Assembly: GCA_003255025.1 (NCBI GenBank) | Contig: QANY01008108.1 | Span: 245,043 to 309,042 of the forward strand | Length of the DNA stretch: 64,000 bases | Direction: 5' to 3' | Source: Datisca glomerata | Taxonomy: Eukaryota > Streptophyta > Magnoliopsida > Cucurbitales > Datiscaceae | Part shown: piece after piece, positions 9,557-20,450 of the stretch | Numbering within the stretch: the stretch's first letter is position 1 | How the letters are laid out: each line of letters opens with the position of its first letter | Notes under the pieces: generated by a model | Seen by the model: the letters and a program-made list of their open reading frames with translations, nothing else | The model's database searches: none | Told to the model about the DNA's origin: nothing | Made by a program: the position numbers and the translations under genes

Positions 9557-9968
9557 CGTGAGCTTTTTGTCATAGTTATAAATTTTATCGGTATTTTACA
9601 ACGGGACATTCAGTAGTGCTTGATATTCTTCAATTGTGGGAGTAAGATCAATTATTCCGAAGGTGAAACATCTATAATGAGGGTCCCAGAAATGCATTAA
9701 AGCTTCAAGGACAGGAATTGACTATTATGTACAATAGATAAGCTATGTGACCATATTTTCCGACAAACAAACTTTTCTGCTCTGATGAAAAATCCTCCCA
9801 TATCTTCTTCAACCTCTCCGAGTCAATGCGTGGGAACTTTATCTTAGTGATTGATGGTAGAAGAACAACGTCTTCCTTTTTCAGACAATCTCCTTTATGT
9901 TTCTGCGATTCCTCTGACCATTGAGCTACCGTAACTTGATATTCTATCACACTCAAAGTGGGAGTCAT
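9557..9968 (-). pseudogene. N-terminal part of Ogre ORF1, frameshifted (copy 1)
   Basis: The frame at 9705-9968 starts MTPTLSVIEYQVTVAQWSEE and continues to KSLFVGKYGHIAYLL, where it breaks. In another frame (about 9600-9715) the minus strand encodes ALMHFWDPHYRCFTFG and DLTPTIEEYQALLNVP, matching the W-DP-CF-F / PTIEEY signature of plant-mobile-domain-like proteins. Together with 8135-9556 this gives an ORF1 of roughly 620-650 aa before the breaks. The ATG at 9968-9966 is a plausible true start. Confidence 0.72.
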
Positions 9969-10573
9969 GGTCTCTAAAATATGAATGAATTGAATACTTC
10001 TTTACAATCCCATTACGCAGCATTATGCATGTATGCAAAACAGAAAGATGAAGTTAGAAGCAAAACAATGAAGATAAGACATGTTTAAGTGACACAAGAC
10101 ATATATACGTGCACAAAATTGATCATGATTTTAGCAGAAATCTAACGTTGGTCATGATGTGGGCTGTAAAAACATAATACATGTGTGGTTGGGATCTAAA
10201 AATCTCTTAATAGGCTCCCAGGTTGTCCACACTGTTATATGAATAAAGTAATAGGGGCCCCCAAACGGTATTCCGAAAGGGTTGACCTGTGTGAGAACTT
10301 TCATGAGCCTGCACGAGAACCTCAATTCCACGAAGGCATTCCACTACTCATTCTCGCTAATCCTCAAGGGAAAGCCCTAGTATAGGGCTAGTGTGTATGT
10401 GTGAAAGTAAAAATTATGTAAAAAAATATACTTCGTAAAAAAAAACTTATGTACAACTACAGTCACGAAAACAATTAATAAATCATATAAACGAAACAAG
10501 AACCAATACAAAAGGATAACATAGGATGAAATTTTGGCTTGACTCTCTATTGATCTAAAGACACACTAAAAGT
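9969..10573 (-). other. Ogre 5' untranslated leader (copy 1)
   Basis: The interval between the ORF1 start and the primer-binding site has no coding frame. It contains a segment (10320-10440, TTCCACGAAGGCATTCCACT then TATACTTCG) that is almost unchanged in copy 2 at 42310-42440. It marks the right breakpoint of the ORF1 deletion in copy 2. Confidence 0.65.
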
Positions 10574-10591
10574 TCCCCAGTGGAGTCGCCA
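10574..10591 (-). promoter_or_regulatory. Primer-binding site of Ogre copy 1
   Basis: Three bases inside the 5' LTR the minus strand reads TGGCGACTCCACTGGGGA. It starts with TGG, complementary to the CCA end of a tRNA, as required for minus-strand DNA priming. Ogre elements are reported to use tRNA-Arg; the TGGCGAC start is compatible, but I could not match the full 18 bases from memory. Confidence 0.75.
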
Positions 10592-10594
10592 AGC

Positions 10595-12234
10595 TGTGGC
10601 AACGTGCGTGCGACGCGAAGTGACGATTAAAAAAATTCATTTTTTAAGGAAAAAAAAATTTGGAGTCGCCACCAATCATTTTAGGGTCTGATTGGGCACC
10701 CAATTTTAAGATGAAAATTTTCGGTCTACGAAAACTCAAAGTTGGTTCGGGAGTCGTTTGTGTGTGGGGAAGGTATTAGCACCCCACAACACCCATTATA
10801 AAATGGTTACCAAATTTAATCAAATGCTATCCAATTTTTTACTTTAAGGCAAAAGTTAAAGAGATTCATTTTTGAATGTCCCATTTGATGCATTTTGTAT
10901 CATAGAAATGAACAAAATAAATTACTTTTAATGGGTGGTTGAAAGACCATTGAAAAAAAATTATTTTTTTATATCTTTTTAAATCAAAGCATTATTAGAG
11001 TTATTCTCGTTATCCCAAAAATAACTGCTCACCTCAGTAGTTCGAGAAATTTGGTATCCCAAAAATCTCAAAGTCCATGGTCGGCTTTTTTTAGTGAAAA
11101 TTAAATAATAGAAGTAACAAAATCTAAATCTAATTATTAAAATTATAATCCACACATACATGAACATTAATTATAATAATAAGGAAATAATGCAAGAATC
11201 GCATTATAAGCATGACGATGCAAGAATGCTAAATAAATAAATATGTAAAGGAAATTAATGTTAATAATTACAACAAAATGGAAGTAAAAGAATANATTTT
11301 TCTTTCCTTCCCTCATTAGTCATTGCTAATCAAATAGCAAAAGGGGATGATCATGGATGATAATTAGTTCAAACAAGTGTCACAAAATGATGAACATAAC
11401 ATTTAAAAAAAAAGAAAATACTTTGTAGAAAAATTGAAAATTTCACAACTTAAATATTTGCATAATCTTGTATAGAGGTTTTACTCTCTATTTTATGCAT
11501 TGTTATGTGTGAGAAAAATATCCTAGGGGGTCTTTGCATCAAATGTACACTTTCAACCCGTTAAAAGGGTTGATTCACATTTGGTTAATTTTTCCACCCC
11601 TCAAAAGCTTTATCATCATTCTCATTAATTAAGTTGATGACAAAGACATCTCAATATCCAACTTGTAAAGAAATCATCAAAGCATGAAATTAAAATGTTA
11701 AGATTTAAATGAGGAGAAATGATAAAGAATGAACAATCCACTTATGTATAAAAAATACAAAAGATATCAACTACATTCATATGAAGTAGAGAGATGAACA
11801 AAATATATTATGAACAAATGTACCAAACAATTAAGCTACCTTGAGAAGAAAAAATGGAAGAAGATGAAGATAATAGAAGTGTAGAACCTCTTCCTCTCTC
11901 TAAAATCACCTCTCTTTCTCACTCCAACCCCTCTCTTTCTCACTCTAAAAAATGACTTCCCCTTTTTACTCCCAAAAGACCTCCCCTTCAGTGAAGACTT
12001 CATTCCTATTTATAGGCAAAATTAGGTTTTGCCTTTTTTACTTTTAGTCTTTTTTCAATTTTTATTTTTTTAGTCTTTTTTTTCAATTTTTACTTTTTAG
12101 TCTTTGGACCACTTTTCTTATTTTAGTATTAGATTAGTTTTCAAATTATACATATAGTCTTGGATTATTATAAGAGCCAAAATATAAAGCATGTACATTT
12201 CATGTATTAGGACGGATAAAATACGGTATCTACA
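10595..12234 (-). repeat. 5' LTR of Ogre copy 1
   Basis: In plus orientation it starts TGTGGCAACGTGCG and ends ATACGGTATCTACA, so the ends are TG...CA. It matches the LTRs at 29988-32246 and 42608-44797 (GGAGTCGCCACCAATCATTT, then GAGTTATTCTCGTTATCC, ending ATAAAATACGGTATCTACA). Length is 1640 bases, shorter than the other two (about 2.2 kb), mainly through missing A+T-rich central sequence. It contains one N near 11295. Next base on the flank side: GTTGT (12235-12239). Confidence 0.9.
12007..12014 (-). promoter_or_regulatory. TATA box of Ogre LTR (copy 1)
   Basis: The minus strand reads TATAAATA, followed by GGAATGAAGTCTTCAC. The same box sits in the same context in both LTRs of copy 2 (44595-44602 and 32037-32044), so it is the probable core promoter of the element. 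Confidence 0.65.
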
Positions 12235-12324
12235 GTTGTGAAATTTAGTGATGACAATCCATAACTCCTCAACTTAACAACCAACTTTGTATCAATCATA
12301 TTGTACTCCAAGATTTTTCCCAAC

Positions 12325-12800
12325 TGTTGTTACCAAAAATCTCAACAATGAGGTGGCACGCAATCTCCTCTCCGCATACGGGTCCTCTCGGGCGGAAACT
12401 TGAACAACACAAATAAAGAATTCTAAGGCGAAGAGAACCGGTGGTAGTTTCCTCGTCGAAGAGCCTCTGATGCCTACCTAAATCAGTATCCTGAAGAAAT
12501 TTTGGTAGAGTTTTCATTAGGAGAAAATTGTGTACCTTGTACACTATGTAGAGTGGGGTATTTATACTTGGAGCCTTGGAGGAGGATGCATGTCGAATAA
12601 GCTTCGGGCGAGATGACTGTCTTTCCTTGATATGATGAGCTGAGGGGCAGCATTTAATGCCTTTGTCCCCCTGAGCTGACATAAAAGATGTTGCATTAAA
12701 TGTCGAGGATATGATCATTTGGTGGCTGATTCGACGCTTCATGGCTCCTGAAGTTTACCGGCGTCTACCGCAAGGGAGAAAATGCTATGTAAAAGCACTA
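12325..12800 (-). repeat. LTR fragment related to the outer 26.5/46.2-kb element
   Basis: On the minus strand there is TATAAATA (12566-12559) and, about 85 bases later, GGCATCAGAGGCTCTT, then a stretch resembling CGCCTT.AG..TTCTTTAT.TGTGTT, ending GGTAACAACA. The outer-element LTRs have the same order: TATAAATA at 46652, GGCATCAGAGG about 90 bases on, then CCTTTAGGGTTCTTTAT. The 148-aa frame here (12296-12742, minus) therefore looks like read-through of an LTR, not a gene. The minus orientation matches the gag-protease remnant at 16.4-20.4 kb, so it could be that element's 3' LTR. Confidence 0.6.
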
Positions 12801-15800
12801 CTGTATGGTTGATCAAGATGATAGCCTTTTTTTTTTTTTAAATATGGGTTATAACTTTACCCCTTATATTTTTTTTATTGATGTAACAATATACTTCTTC
12901 CATGTAATATATTATATTTGGATATTTGATGATACCTTTGTATTTTTCTAAATAAAAATGCTCTCGTCTAATAAGGGCATTTTGGTCATTTTTCCTCCCA
13001 GACCTAATTTCATTATATACGATGCATGCAAAATATTTTATGTCACGTGCATGTGATTTAAGTGTGATTTTATGTTATTACGGTTATAGTACTTTTGGAG
13101 AATTATATTTATGCCGATTCTTTTTTTAGGGTTTTAACTTGTTTAGGCTTTGATAATTAGGGTTTTAACCCCCTTTCCCCTTTGCTTTGGCCGAACCCCT
13201 CCCTCCCCCTTTAGGAAATTAGTTTTTCTTTTCTAAACTCTAAAGGGCCATTTTTTCCGACTTTCTGTGTGGTAAAGTTTGTGGTAAACTTATTTTCTAC
13301 TTATTTTTCATGTTTGTTGCAAATATTTTCATTTGCTATAGTAAAATTATTTATCCTGGCTAAACAACAATCTCACATTACTTTCCCAATATCTTTCCCT
13401 CAAAAATCTACTTTACCAAATAACTTTTTCAATTCACTTACCCATCTTACCAACATACATCTTCCAAAATATATTTTATTTTCTCAACCCTCATAAAAAT
13501 ATCATTTTCTACTTATTCCAACCTTAAAAAATAACTTTACCAAATATATTCATATCATAATCTTAATGCTCCTCCCTCATTAAATACACCTCACTGAATT
13601 TTATGAATTTTCTCGTATATATTCTCTTTCAATTTTGCTTAATTTTACTAGTACTTACTATTTTCCCATATTTTTTTATTTTCTCAAAGAAATACTCGAA
13701 AACAATTTTAGGTAAAAATTTAGAAAAAAATTAATATCCAACATGATAATTTGTCAAACGAACAATGCTAGTATGAATTTTGATGAAGATCGTGCACATC
13801 TATGACACTAGCTTGTATTCAACAAAAATTTAAAAGCAATATATAATACAAAAAGGATAAGAAACTTAATGTAGTACATAGGGCAAATTCTGGTAAAGTG
13901 AGAGAGTGAAGATGGAGATATAGGTCAATTGTTTTTTAAAGTTGGGTAGATATTTTGAGAAGTGTTGTATATTTGTGGTCTTTATTTAACTAGGTTGAAT
14001 TTATTTGTACAATTTAAGCAACAAAATTATTTTTAGTTTTAATGTAGTAAAATAAAAATAGTAGAATTGATTTTATTGGTGATGGTAATAAAGACTAATT
14101 TATTAGTAAGTAAAACAAAATAAATATAAGATATTGTGTTGTATTAAACTATATAATTAAAACTTGATAAAAAATAATTATTAATTTAATTACTCTCAAT
14201 ATTCAATATAACTTTTCAAACAACTTTACTCAATTTTCTAAACAACTCCACTAAAGTCTCATACTATACCAAACAAGATAATCTTACTTTTTCAGTAACT
14301 TTTTAAATTAACCATGTGTTACCTAACAAGACTATCTCAAAAAAATTTCATATAATTTTACCACTTAAACTTTTTCACTAACTTAACTTTCCCAGTATTC
14401 TTATTTAACCCGCACCAAATGACCCCTAAGGGCAAAATTTTAGTAAATTTCTTAAACACCAAGGACTAGGGTTTTAGAAAGCTCCCTAAATAGTAACCTT
14501 ATTTATAAGCTTTCTAAACCCTTGTCTCTCATTTGACTCCCCCTCTTCCTTGTGTTGTGCAGCAACCCTCCTTCCCCTCTTCCTTGTGTTGCACGGAAAC
14601 CCCTTTCCCCCCTCCCTTGTGAGCATCAAACGGCCATCCCTTTTTCCCCCTGGTGTTTTCGGATTCTCTCTCTCCCGCATTCTCCTTTAACATCTCCTTG
14701 CACAAAAAGCATATCTTGCTCCCCATATTAGTTCCCTATTGTTCTAAGAAGGTTGATGCTCTAGGCTGAGAGGCGGTTGAGACTCAATTCATAGATGTGG
14801 TTTCGGATTTTCACTTTCAGTATACCCATTGTTATCCTTGTTTTCTTTCAACATAAATGATATAGCTCTGTTCTGAATGTTTATTTTTTAGGTATGAATA
14901 ATGCCGAGTTTTAACACCCATATTATGTTCATATATGTCCCGTGAATCATTTTCAATAAAAAAGAAACGTTTTCAATAAAAAAATCTGACTTTTCATGAA
15001 AACTAGGATTTTCATATTTTTATGTACACTGTGAAAATGACTTCACGTTTTGGAACACAAATGAAGGAGTTTGAGTCTGACATTTTTAGGGTAGGTTCTC
15101 AACATATTGAAGCAAGTGCTAAAAAAATTAGGTAAAAATTTGGTCACTAGGATTTTTTATATATTTTACTTAAGTTTCTATTCCGTAAAGGGCAAAAAAG
15201 TTTTTCAATGTCCAAATTTAGGGTTGTTTCTATACCGGGATTAACTATGTTTGATCTAAAAATTTACAGTGTTTTTTTATTTGTATCTTTAATAACTCTA
15301 TAAGTTTTCATAAATTTGTTATAAGGTTTACTGAAACATTATTCAAACAATAAATACCATACTTGGGAAAAATAGTTTTTTATTATGAACTAGTCTTCAC
15401 GTTTTGGCAAACCAATCCACCTTAGAATATTATGATATTTATTTTGTGAAACCCTAGTATATTAACGTTCAGCCAATTAGAAGTTTAAATTTTTTAGGAA
15501 ACCCTAGTTTAAGTTGGGTCAGTTTTTTTACCGAGTCAACATGTAGTGTTAGTTTTGATTTTTGTATACCATATTGTACTAAATAGAATAGTGCTATTGT
15601 TTCAGGAGTTTAACTTTTGTAAGTTCTTTAACGAGAGATCTGGTAAGTAAAATCTTACATATGTAACTGCTTGTTTGTTTTCATGTGTCTAAAAATTGTA
15701 GAATAAATTTTGATATCCTTTTCTTGCTTGGTTATTATCTTGTAATGTGCTTGTCATGTTGTTATACCTTATTACGAATGATAATATGCTATATGATTCT

Positions 15801-16430
15801 GAAACTTGGTAAAGAAATGTAATATAAGATGTGAAAGACTATTGTATGTTCATATAATATAAAGTATTGTGTGTTGTTAGAGTCACGTACCCACAAACTT
15901 TGTTTTGGTTGCCTTGTCCTTTAGAAAAGGTTTATGTGTTAACTCGCCCTTCGGGAGAGAATATGTGAATGTGTTCTGGTTAGTTTTGTGGGAAAGCATG
16001 TTTGCAACAGGTTCCACTTTTTCGAAGGTGCCTAATTATACTCGTGAAAAAGGTCACTTGTACATACCCCACGAACTAATGAATCTTATCGACGAGTAAT
16101 TCTATTCTGATAGGCTGTGGTGGCGAGCTCTAACGGAAGTTGGCCAGCATTTCTATACGTAAATTTATGAACGATCTGAATGAATGATAAGATGTATAAG
16201 TAAAACATTGTAAGACAAAATGACATGCGTTGTATGTGATTGCCTTGCGAGAAGTTATGTATGTACAGTTTACTTATTGATTATATTTTTATACTCACTC
16301 TATTTTATTTTTAAAAATTTCAGATGACGAAGAAGCTTTCATTTCGAATGAAGTTTAGAGTTTCTAGTATGATCCTCAATCGCTTTCTCATTTTTGTTAT
16401 TACTATTATTACTTTACCCCTTATAATTGT
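12801..16430. other. A+T-rich unclassified sequence, probably old repeat material
   Basis: No supportable gene. A TATA-like TTTATAAGC near 14502 is followed by a pyrimidine-rich leader with a 34-base near-tandem duplication (CCCCTCTTCCTTGTGTTG, at about 14540 and 14575). Short frames on either strand in 14480-14730 look like translations of this C/T-rich stretch. A frame at 15905-16099 ending in YIPHELMNLIDE is embedded in sequence with an LTR-like look, but I found no defined LTR ends. An exact 15-base direct repeat, ACTTTACCCCTTATA, occurs at 12854 and 16411. Confidence 0.5.
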
Positions 16431-16539
16431 GATATCCCCCTCATAGTAATGGTTAGGGATGATCCTTCTTCCAAGTAACAGACGAAGGAATTGACGCCTC
16501 CAAAATACAGAAAATGGAGGAGATCCGAGATAAGAAATT

Positions 16540-17160
16540 AGAGCGGTCGAATGGGAAAATTGCTCCCCTTGCACCTTGCTCTTATGTTTCTCATCCCCAG
16601 GCCCCACGGGCACTACCACCGGCTCCGCCTGTCCTTCCTCATTCTGGGCAAGGTTCGTCGTAACCTGGTGACATCCAGGGGACTCCCCAGAGCTTCTCCT
16701 AGTCTTCTCGACCTTTTGCTCCACCTCTGGCGGTGATCATTCGGGACACTGAGATGCCTTCCCCCCGGGTCCAAGACTCTGTTGCTTCAGGCTCTGGCCA
16801 GCAGGGGTCTCACATTGGCCAGAAGCGCAAAGTTCCAATGTCTCTAGAGAGTGCCGACCAGCCTGAGGCTTAGGCTCGAGCTCAGGATGAAGTGGTCAAG
16901 GTGCTAGATTGGGTGTCCAAGCATGTCGATCTCGAGAGAGGAATTTTCCTTCTCGAGGGGGCTCGGGACAAGGTTCCCTGGTGGTTTCATGAAACACACC
17001 CTTGACGTAAGTTTCGGCTCTGGCTTAATACCTTCTTCTTTAGTTCTCGATCTGCTTTCCTTGTTTTCCATTCACAGATCCTAACCTTCAATACGCTGAT
17101 GCTGGCACACCTTGGCCGCTATGAAGACGAAATGCTAGAGGCTATTCAGTTATCCTCTTA
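16540..17160 (+). pseudogene. Possible antisense extra ORF of the Tat remnant
   Basis: The plus strand (opposite to gag) has a coding-like stretch. A Pro-rich part (PQAPRALPPAPPVLPHSG) leads into RDTEMPSPRVQDSVASGSG and QKRKVPMSLESADQPEA. After a stop come VVKVLDWVSKHVDLERGIF and LLEGARDKVPW. A GT...AG interval at about 17009-17078 (GTAAGTTTCGG ... TTCACAG) is followed by LMLAHLGRYEDEMLEAIQL. Extra ORFs in antisense, between integrase and 3' LTR, have been described for Tat-clade elements, and position and strand fit. It has several stops. Identity to a known family could not be checked. Confidence 0.45.
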
Positions 17161-17559
17161 GGCGGAAGGTTATTAGTAACCAAACCCATCTATCTTCCAT
17201 GTGCAGGCAAGGGCAAACAATCATAGCTTGTTTAATCCACAAGAATGTTTCTGTGTTGAAACATCCCAACTCCACTGTCCACCGACAATCGCTCTGTCAA
17301 CTGCTGTATCCATCCCTAACTAGAATTTCAATCAGGCTTCTTCCAAACCTGTTATGTAACACCCTTATAGGATACAAGATTCACTCAACATTATAGTCAA
17401 ATAACCATTCCCAATTTTCCACAGCCAAACTCAGAAAAATGAAGAACCTAGGTACCTCTGTCTTAGTTGGGGTTCTTTTCCATTTTGTCGGGCGAAGGCT
17501 CAGGCGTTGTTTCCTTTCCTTTAATTCTCGAATGGGCATTCTTGTTCGATATAGAGCCC

Positions 17560-18215
17560 ATATTTCTGCTCTTGTTTGGACTTGGAGCTCATTCCCCATC
17601 TAATGAGTTGAAGTGCTCTACCAGACATCTCTTTTTAGTCTCGACTGACGGGCTAGGACACCATACCAGTAATCACTTTTTGATTTTTGGAGTCTAGCCA
17701 AGCATTTCTGCTCCTACTAGAGCTCATTTACCGTCTAATGAGCTGGGGTGCTCGACATACATCACTTTTTTATCCCGACTAACGGGCTAGAACACTACGC
17801 CAGTGATCACTTTTTTATTTTTAGAGTCTAGCCAGGTATTTCTGCTTCGACTATAGCTCATTTACCGTCTGATGCACTGAGGTACTTGACAAATTTCCCT
17901 TTTTTATCCCGACTGGTGGGCTAGAGCACCACACCAGTCATCACTTTTAATTTTTGGAGTCTAGCCAAGCATTTCTGCTCCGACTAGAGCTCATTTCCCT
18001 TCTAACGAGCTGGGGTGGTAAGCAAACATCACTTTTTGATCTCTATTACAGCCCTCACTTTTTTATTTTTGGAGTCTAGCCAAGCATTTCTGGTCCGACT
18101 AGAGCTCATTTCCTGTCTGATGAGCTGGGGTGCTTGACAAACATCACTTTTTGATCCCGACTGGTGGGCTAGAGCACAACGTCAGTCATCACTTTCCTTC
18201 TATCCTTCTATGCGG
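17560..18215. repeat. Composite AB satellite, ~134-bp unit, at least 4 copies
   Basis: The anchor GAGTCTAGCC recurs at 17690, 17824, 17957 and 18072 (spacing 134, 133, 115). Each unit has a B half (TCTAGCCAAGCATTTCTGCT ... GAGCTGGGGTGCT) and an A half (CCCGACTGGTGGGCTAGAGC ... CAGTCATCAC). A partial unit precedes at about 17560-17690. It lies directly behind the protease of the minus-strand remnant, in the usual 3' UTR position for such arrays. Confidence 0.85.
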
Positions 18216-18264
18216 GCGAATGAGCTTTTTATTGGTCAAACTTCACTTAATTACATGGCTCATG

Positions 18265-18882
18265 TTATTTTTCCCATGTTTTATTTCCTAAGATGGTGAA
18301 GCCTTTGCCTGGACCGACTCCCTTGCCTCTGTCGATTTCCTTCTGTAAAAGGGTAGTGGTGTAGCACTCCCTCGACATCTTCTGGTCTCTCTTCACCGAT
18401 CTTACACCTTGAGGGGTAGGGAATTTCATCACCGCGTGATATATAGAGGGCACGACCTTGAAGTTGTGGATGGAAGGCTTGCCAAGGATGGCGTTATACA
18501 CCTCACTACATCTCACCACCGTGAATTCGACTAGTTTAGTGTTGAGTTTTAGGGTTGTGCCTAGGGTCATGAGGAGCTCCATCACACATTCAAGAATGAT
18601 TTCATACCCTTCGAATCCTACTAAGGGGGCAGAGCACCGGCAAAGCTGCTTGGGATCTAGCTTTATTTCTATATTGGCCGAGCTCCCGTCATCAATCAAG
18701 GTTTGCCAAACCTTAATATTGGCTATCAGTTGAGAAATGACCAGCGTATTAGCGTGCGATTGATGTATCTCATGCGCCTCCACCCGGTGAACACGATCGT
18801 ATGCACTACATTGGCTTATGGTGGTCGTGGGAGGACCTAAAAAACAACAGATGCCCTGCCCTCCCGAGCATCTTCTTTCCAC
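18265..18882 (-). CDS. Gypsy aspartic protease domain of Tat remnant
   Basis: The open frame of 205 aa has the retropepsin active site written LIDDGSSANI (usual pattern D-[ST/N]-G-S-S/A; Asp present). After it come LVGFEGYEIILECVMELLMT, VEFTVVRCSEVYNAILGKP (resembling the flap and the ILGRP block) and KFPTPQGVRSVKRDQ. Such domains release gag and pol products. The frame begins within the gag-protease linker, so the Met at 18882 is not a real start. No RT follows downstream: the satellite starts within 50 bases of its end, so pol has been lost. Confidence 0.78.
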   Translation of the reverse strand: MERRCSGGQGICCFLGPPTTTISQCSAYDRVHRVEAHEIHQSHANTLVISQLIANIKVWQTLIDDGSSANIEIKLDPKQLCRCSAPLVGFEGYEIILECVMELLMTLGTTLKLNTKLVEFTVVRCSEVYNAILGKPSIHNFKVVPSIYHAVMKFPTPQGVRSVKRDQKMSRECYTTTLLQKEIDRGKGVGPGKGFTILGNKTWEK

Positions 18883-19200
18883 TTTTGGTTGGAGTCTGAA
18901 GTGCTCGGACCCCCAAATATCATCTTAATTTCCCGCATGGGGTAACAGGGGTCGGTTAGCCCTCTACTTGGGTTATCTCTCCACCATTCTCTCTTGCTTG
19001 GGGGGGGGGGACTGTTGTCCCCGTGATTCCTATGCCTGGCCACAGATTCCTTGAGGTGCCACTTCTGAATTAGGGTATTGATCTGCTCGCGGAGCTAAAA
19101 ACATCCTTCCGTGTTGTTCCCAGATTCTATGTGATGCGTGCAGTACTTCGTGGTATCTTTCTTTTTTATCAGGTGTTCGTATCAGCCCTGGTTGTTTCAA
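18837..19200 (-). pseudogene. Gag C-terminal/zinc-knuckle region of Tat remnant, broken
   Basis: One frame reads YCTHHIESGNNTEGCF, then after a stop LREQINTLIQKWHLKESVAR, which matches the knuckle-plus-helix at the end of Tat gags (C-x2-H...C). The next frame (18837-19043) has CYPMREIKMIFGGPSTSDS, the usual linker before the protease, with a Pro run PPPPS. A run of ten G at about 19001-19010 may be the site of a slippage frameshift. Confidence 0.65.
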
Positions 19201-19650
19201 CATACTTTTATCCCTAATAACGTTGAAAATTTCCTCCCACCTGGTCGTGAGGGGGATGTAGGTGACAAACTGACTGACTAGGGCGTTTTTCCCGTCGGGA
19301 CGACTAGCGGGGTGTGTGTGGATTTCAGACGAGGTGGGAATCGGATGAGAGGGTATGTAGGGACAAGTTTGTTTTTCCTCTCATGGTTCCTTTCCTTTCT
19401 GGGAGTTCCCACTGCTTGGCCTCTCTAACTCCCTCTCGGCTCGGATCACCTCCTCAGCACTTACGTACTTCTAGATCCTAGTTTTGAGCTCGACGAGAGA
19501 GACAATGCCGTGATTGGTCATTGACCACCTCATCTAAAAATGCGTGATCGAACTTCTCAGTGCGGCCAGCATCATGTCCTCGCTGGCGTTAACTTGCATG
19601 GACTCCAGGTTAAAATGATTCATGTAGTCCTTCAACGACTCATCAGGTTG

Positions 19651-20300
19651 TTATTTCACCATTATTAGGTAGGAGGTTGGCCTCCTTCTCTCTTTCCCTT
19701 CCATAAACTGTCCAGCAAACAGTCGGGAGAGCTCGGTGAATGGATGAGTGGAGTTCAGCTTTAACTTCCCTATCCACTTTTGAGCAGGTCCACTGAGTGT
19801 TAAGTGGAACAACTTACACATAAAGGGTTTTACGATGTGATGCAAGTCCATCCAGACCTTGAAGATCTCCATGTGTGCAAATGGGTCATTTGATAGTGGG
19901 CGATTTGGGGCATCCTGAACTTCACGGGGAGTTTCACCCATTGGATTTCCAATGAAGAAGGGGACTCGGTTTACCCGAGGAGAGTCTCGATAGTGGCCCC
20001 AATAATTTGCCTCCGCTTCTTCCTTAGCTCCTCTATCTGTAGTTCGAGCTTATGTATATCGGTCCATTGTTCTAAGCTCTCACCAGTCAGGTTTGTCACT
20101 TCGGTGTCCCTGGCGATTTGGTAGAACGACCATCCTCACCTTTAGTTTGTTTTTCGATGTCAGGGGACACCTTGCCTTTTCCCAAGTGGTCATCCTCCTT
20201 GGCTCCTCAGTCATGAGAGTACCCGGTCAACGACTTCTTTTGCTTCTGGGGAGTAGTGTCCGTAGGTAGCTGGGAAAGGCCTTGTTGACAAAAGGCTGCT
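19651..20300 (-). pseudogene. Gag capsid fragment of Tat remnant
   Basis: The frame 19651-19941 carries NDPFAHMEIFKVWMDLHHIV, KLFHLTLSGPAQKWIGKLKL and ELSRLFAGQFMEGKERRRP, the retrotransposon gag core (W after A-x-x-W, then F-x-x-F). The Met start follows a broken upstream part. Sequence to about 20300 is probably the gag N-terminus, with no open frame left. Confidence 0.72.
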
Positions 20301-20450
20301 ACAACGTTGGTGAGAGCCATAATTTCTCTTTTGATTTTTCTGACCATCTTAGAGAGTGAACATACGGATTCTTTATTTTCTGTTACGTGACTAAGGCGAC
20401 AATAGGAAGTTCCTCTCTCGGTGAAGAGGAGGGTGGGTCTTCTTTCTTTG

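Larger units (their letters stand above)
1..12234 (-). mobile_element. Ogre-type (Tat clade) Ty3/gypsy LTR retrotransposon, copy 1, 3' end outside window
   Basis: Read on the minus strand, the order is 5' LTR (10595-12234), primer-binding site, extra ORF1, gag, protease, an intron-like gap, RT, RNase H, a second RNase H, integrase and a tandem-repeat 3' UTR running off the window start. An extra ORF before gag, an intron between protease and RT, RNase H duplication and a repeat-bearing 3' UTR are known traits of Ogre/Tat elements. The 3' LTR lies outside the window, so insertion age and target duplication cannot be read. Stops and frameshifts in gag, ORF1, RNase H and the integrase finger mean this copy cannot make a full polyprotein, although several long domain ORFs survive. 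A second copy at 29988-44797 is clearly homologous along its length. Confidence 0.92.
16431..20450 (-). mobile_element. Decayed Tat-clade gypsy remnant: gag-protease plus satellite 3' region
   Basis: Read on the minus strand it contains gag (about 20300-18840), protease (18882-18265), a tandem satellite (18215-17560) and an opposite-strand coding remnant (16540-17160). RT, RNase H and integrase are absent between the protease and the satellite. The piece ends abruptly near 20450 in A+T-rich DNA, with no 5' LTR recognised. The satellite subunits are the same as those of the outer element at 28.3-29.1 kb, linking the two as one family. Confidence 0.75.

Noticed and set aside
12296..12742. 148-codon minus-strand frame as a host gene
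   Set aside because: It overlays sequence matching the outer-element LTR, including its TATA box; the peptide has no motif.
14486..14726. Two overlapping minus-strand frames rich in Gly/Arg/Glu
   Set aside because: They are translations of a C/T-rich, duplicated leader-like stretch in two frames; no motif or splice support.
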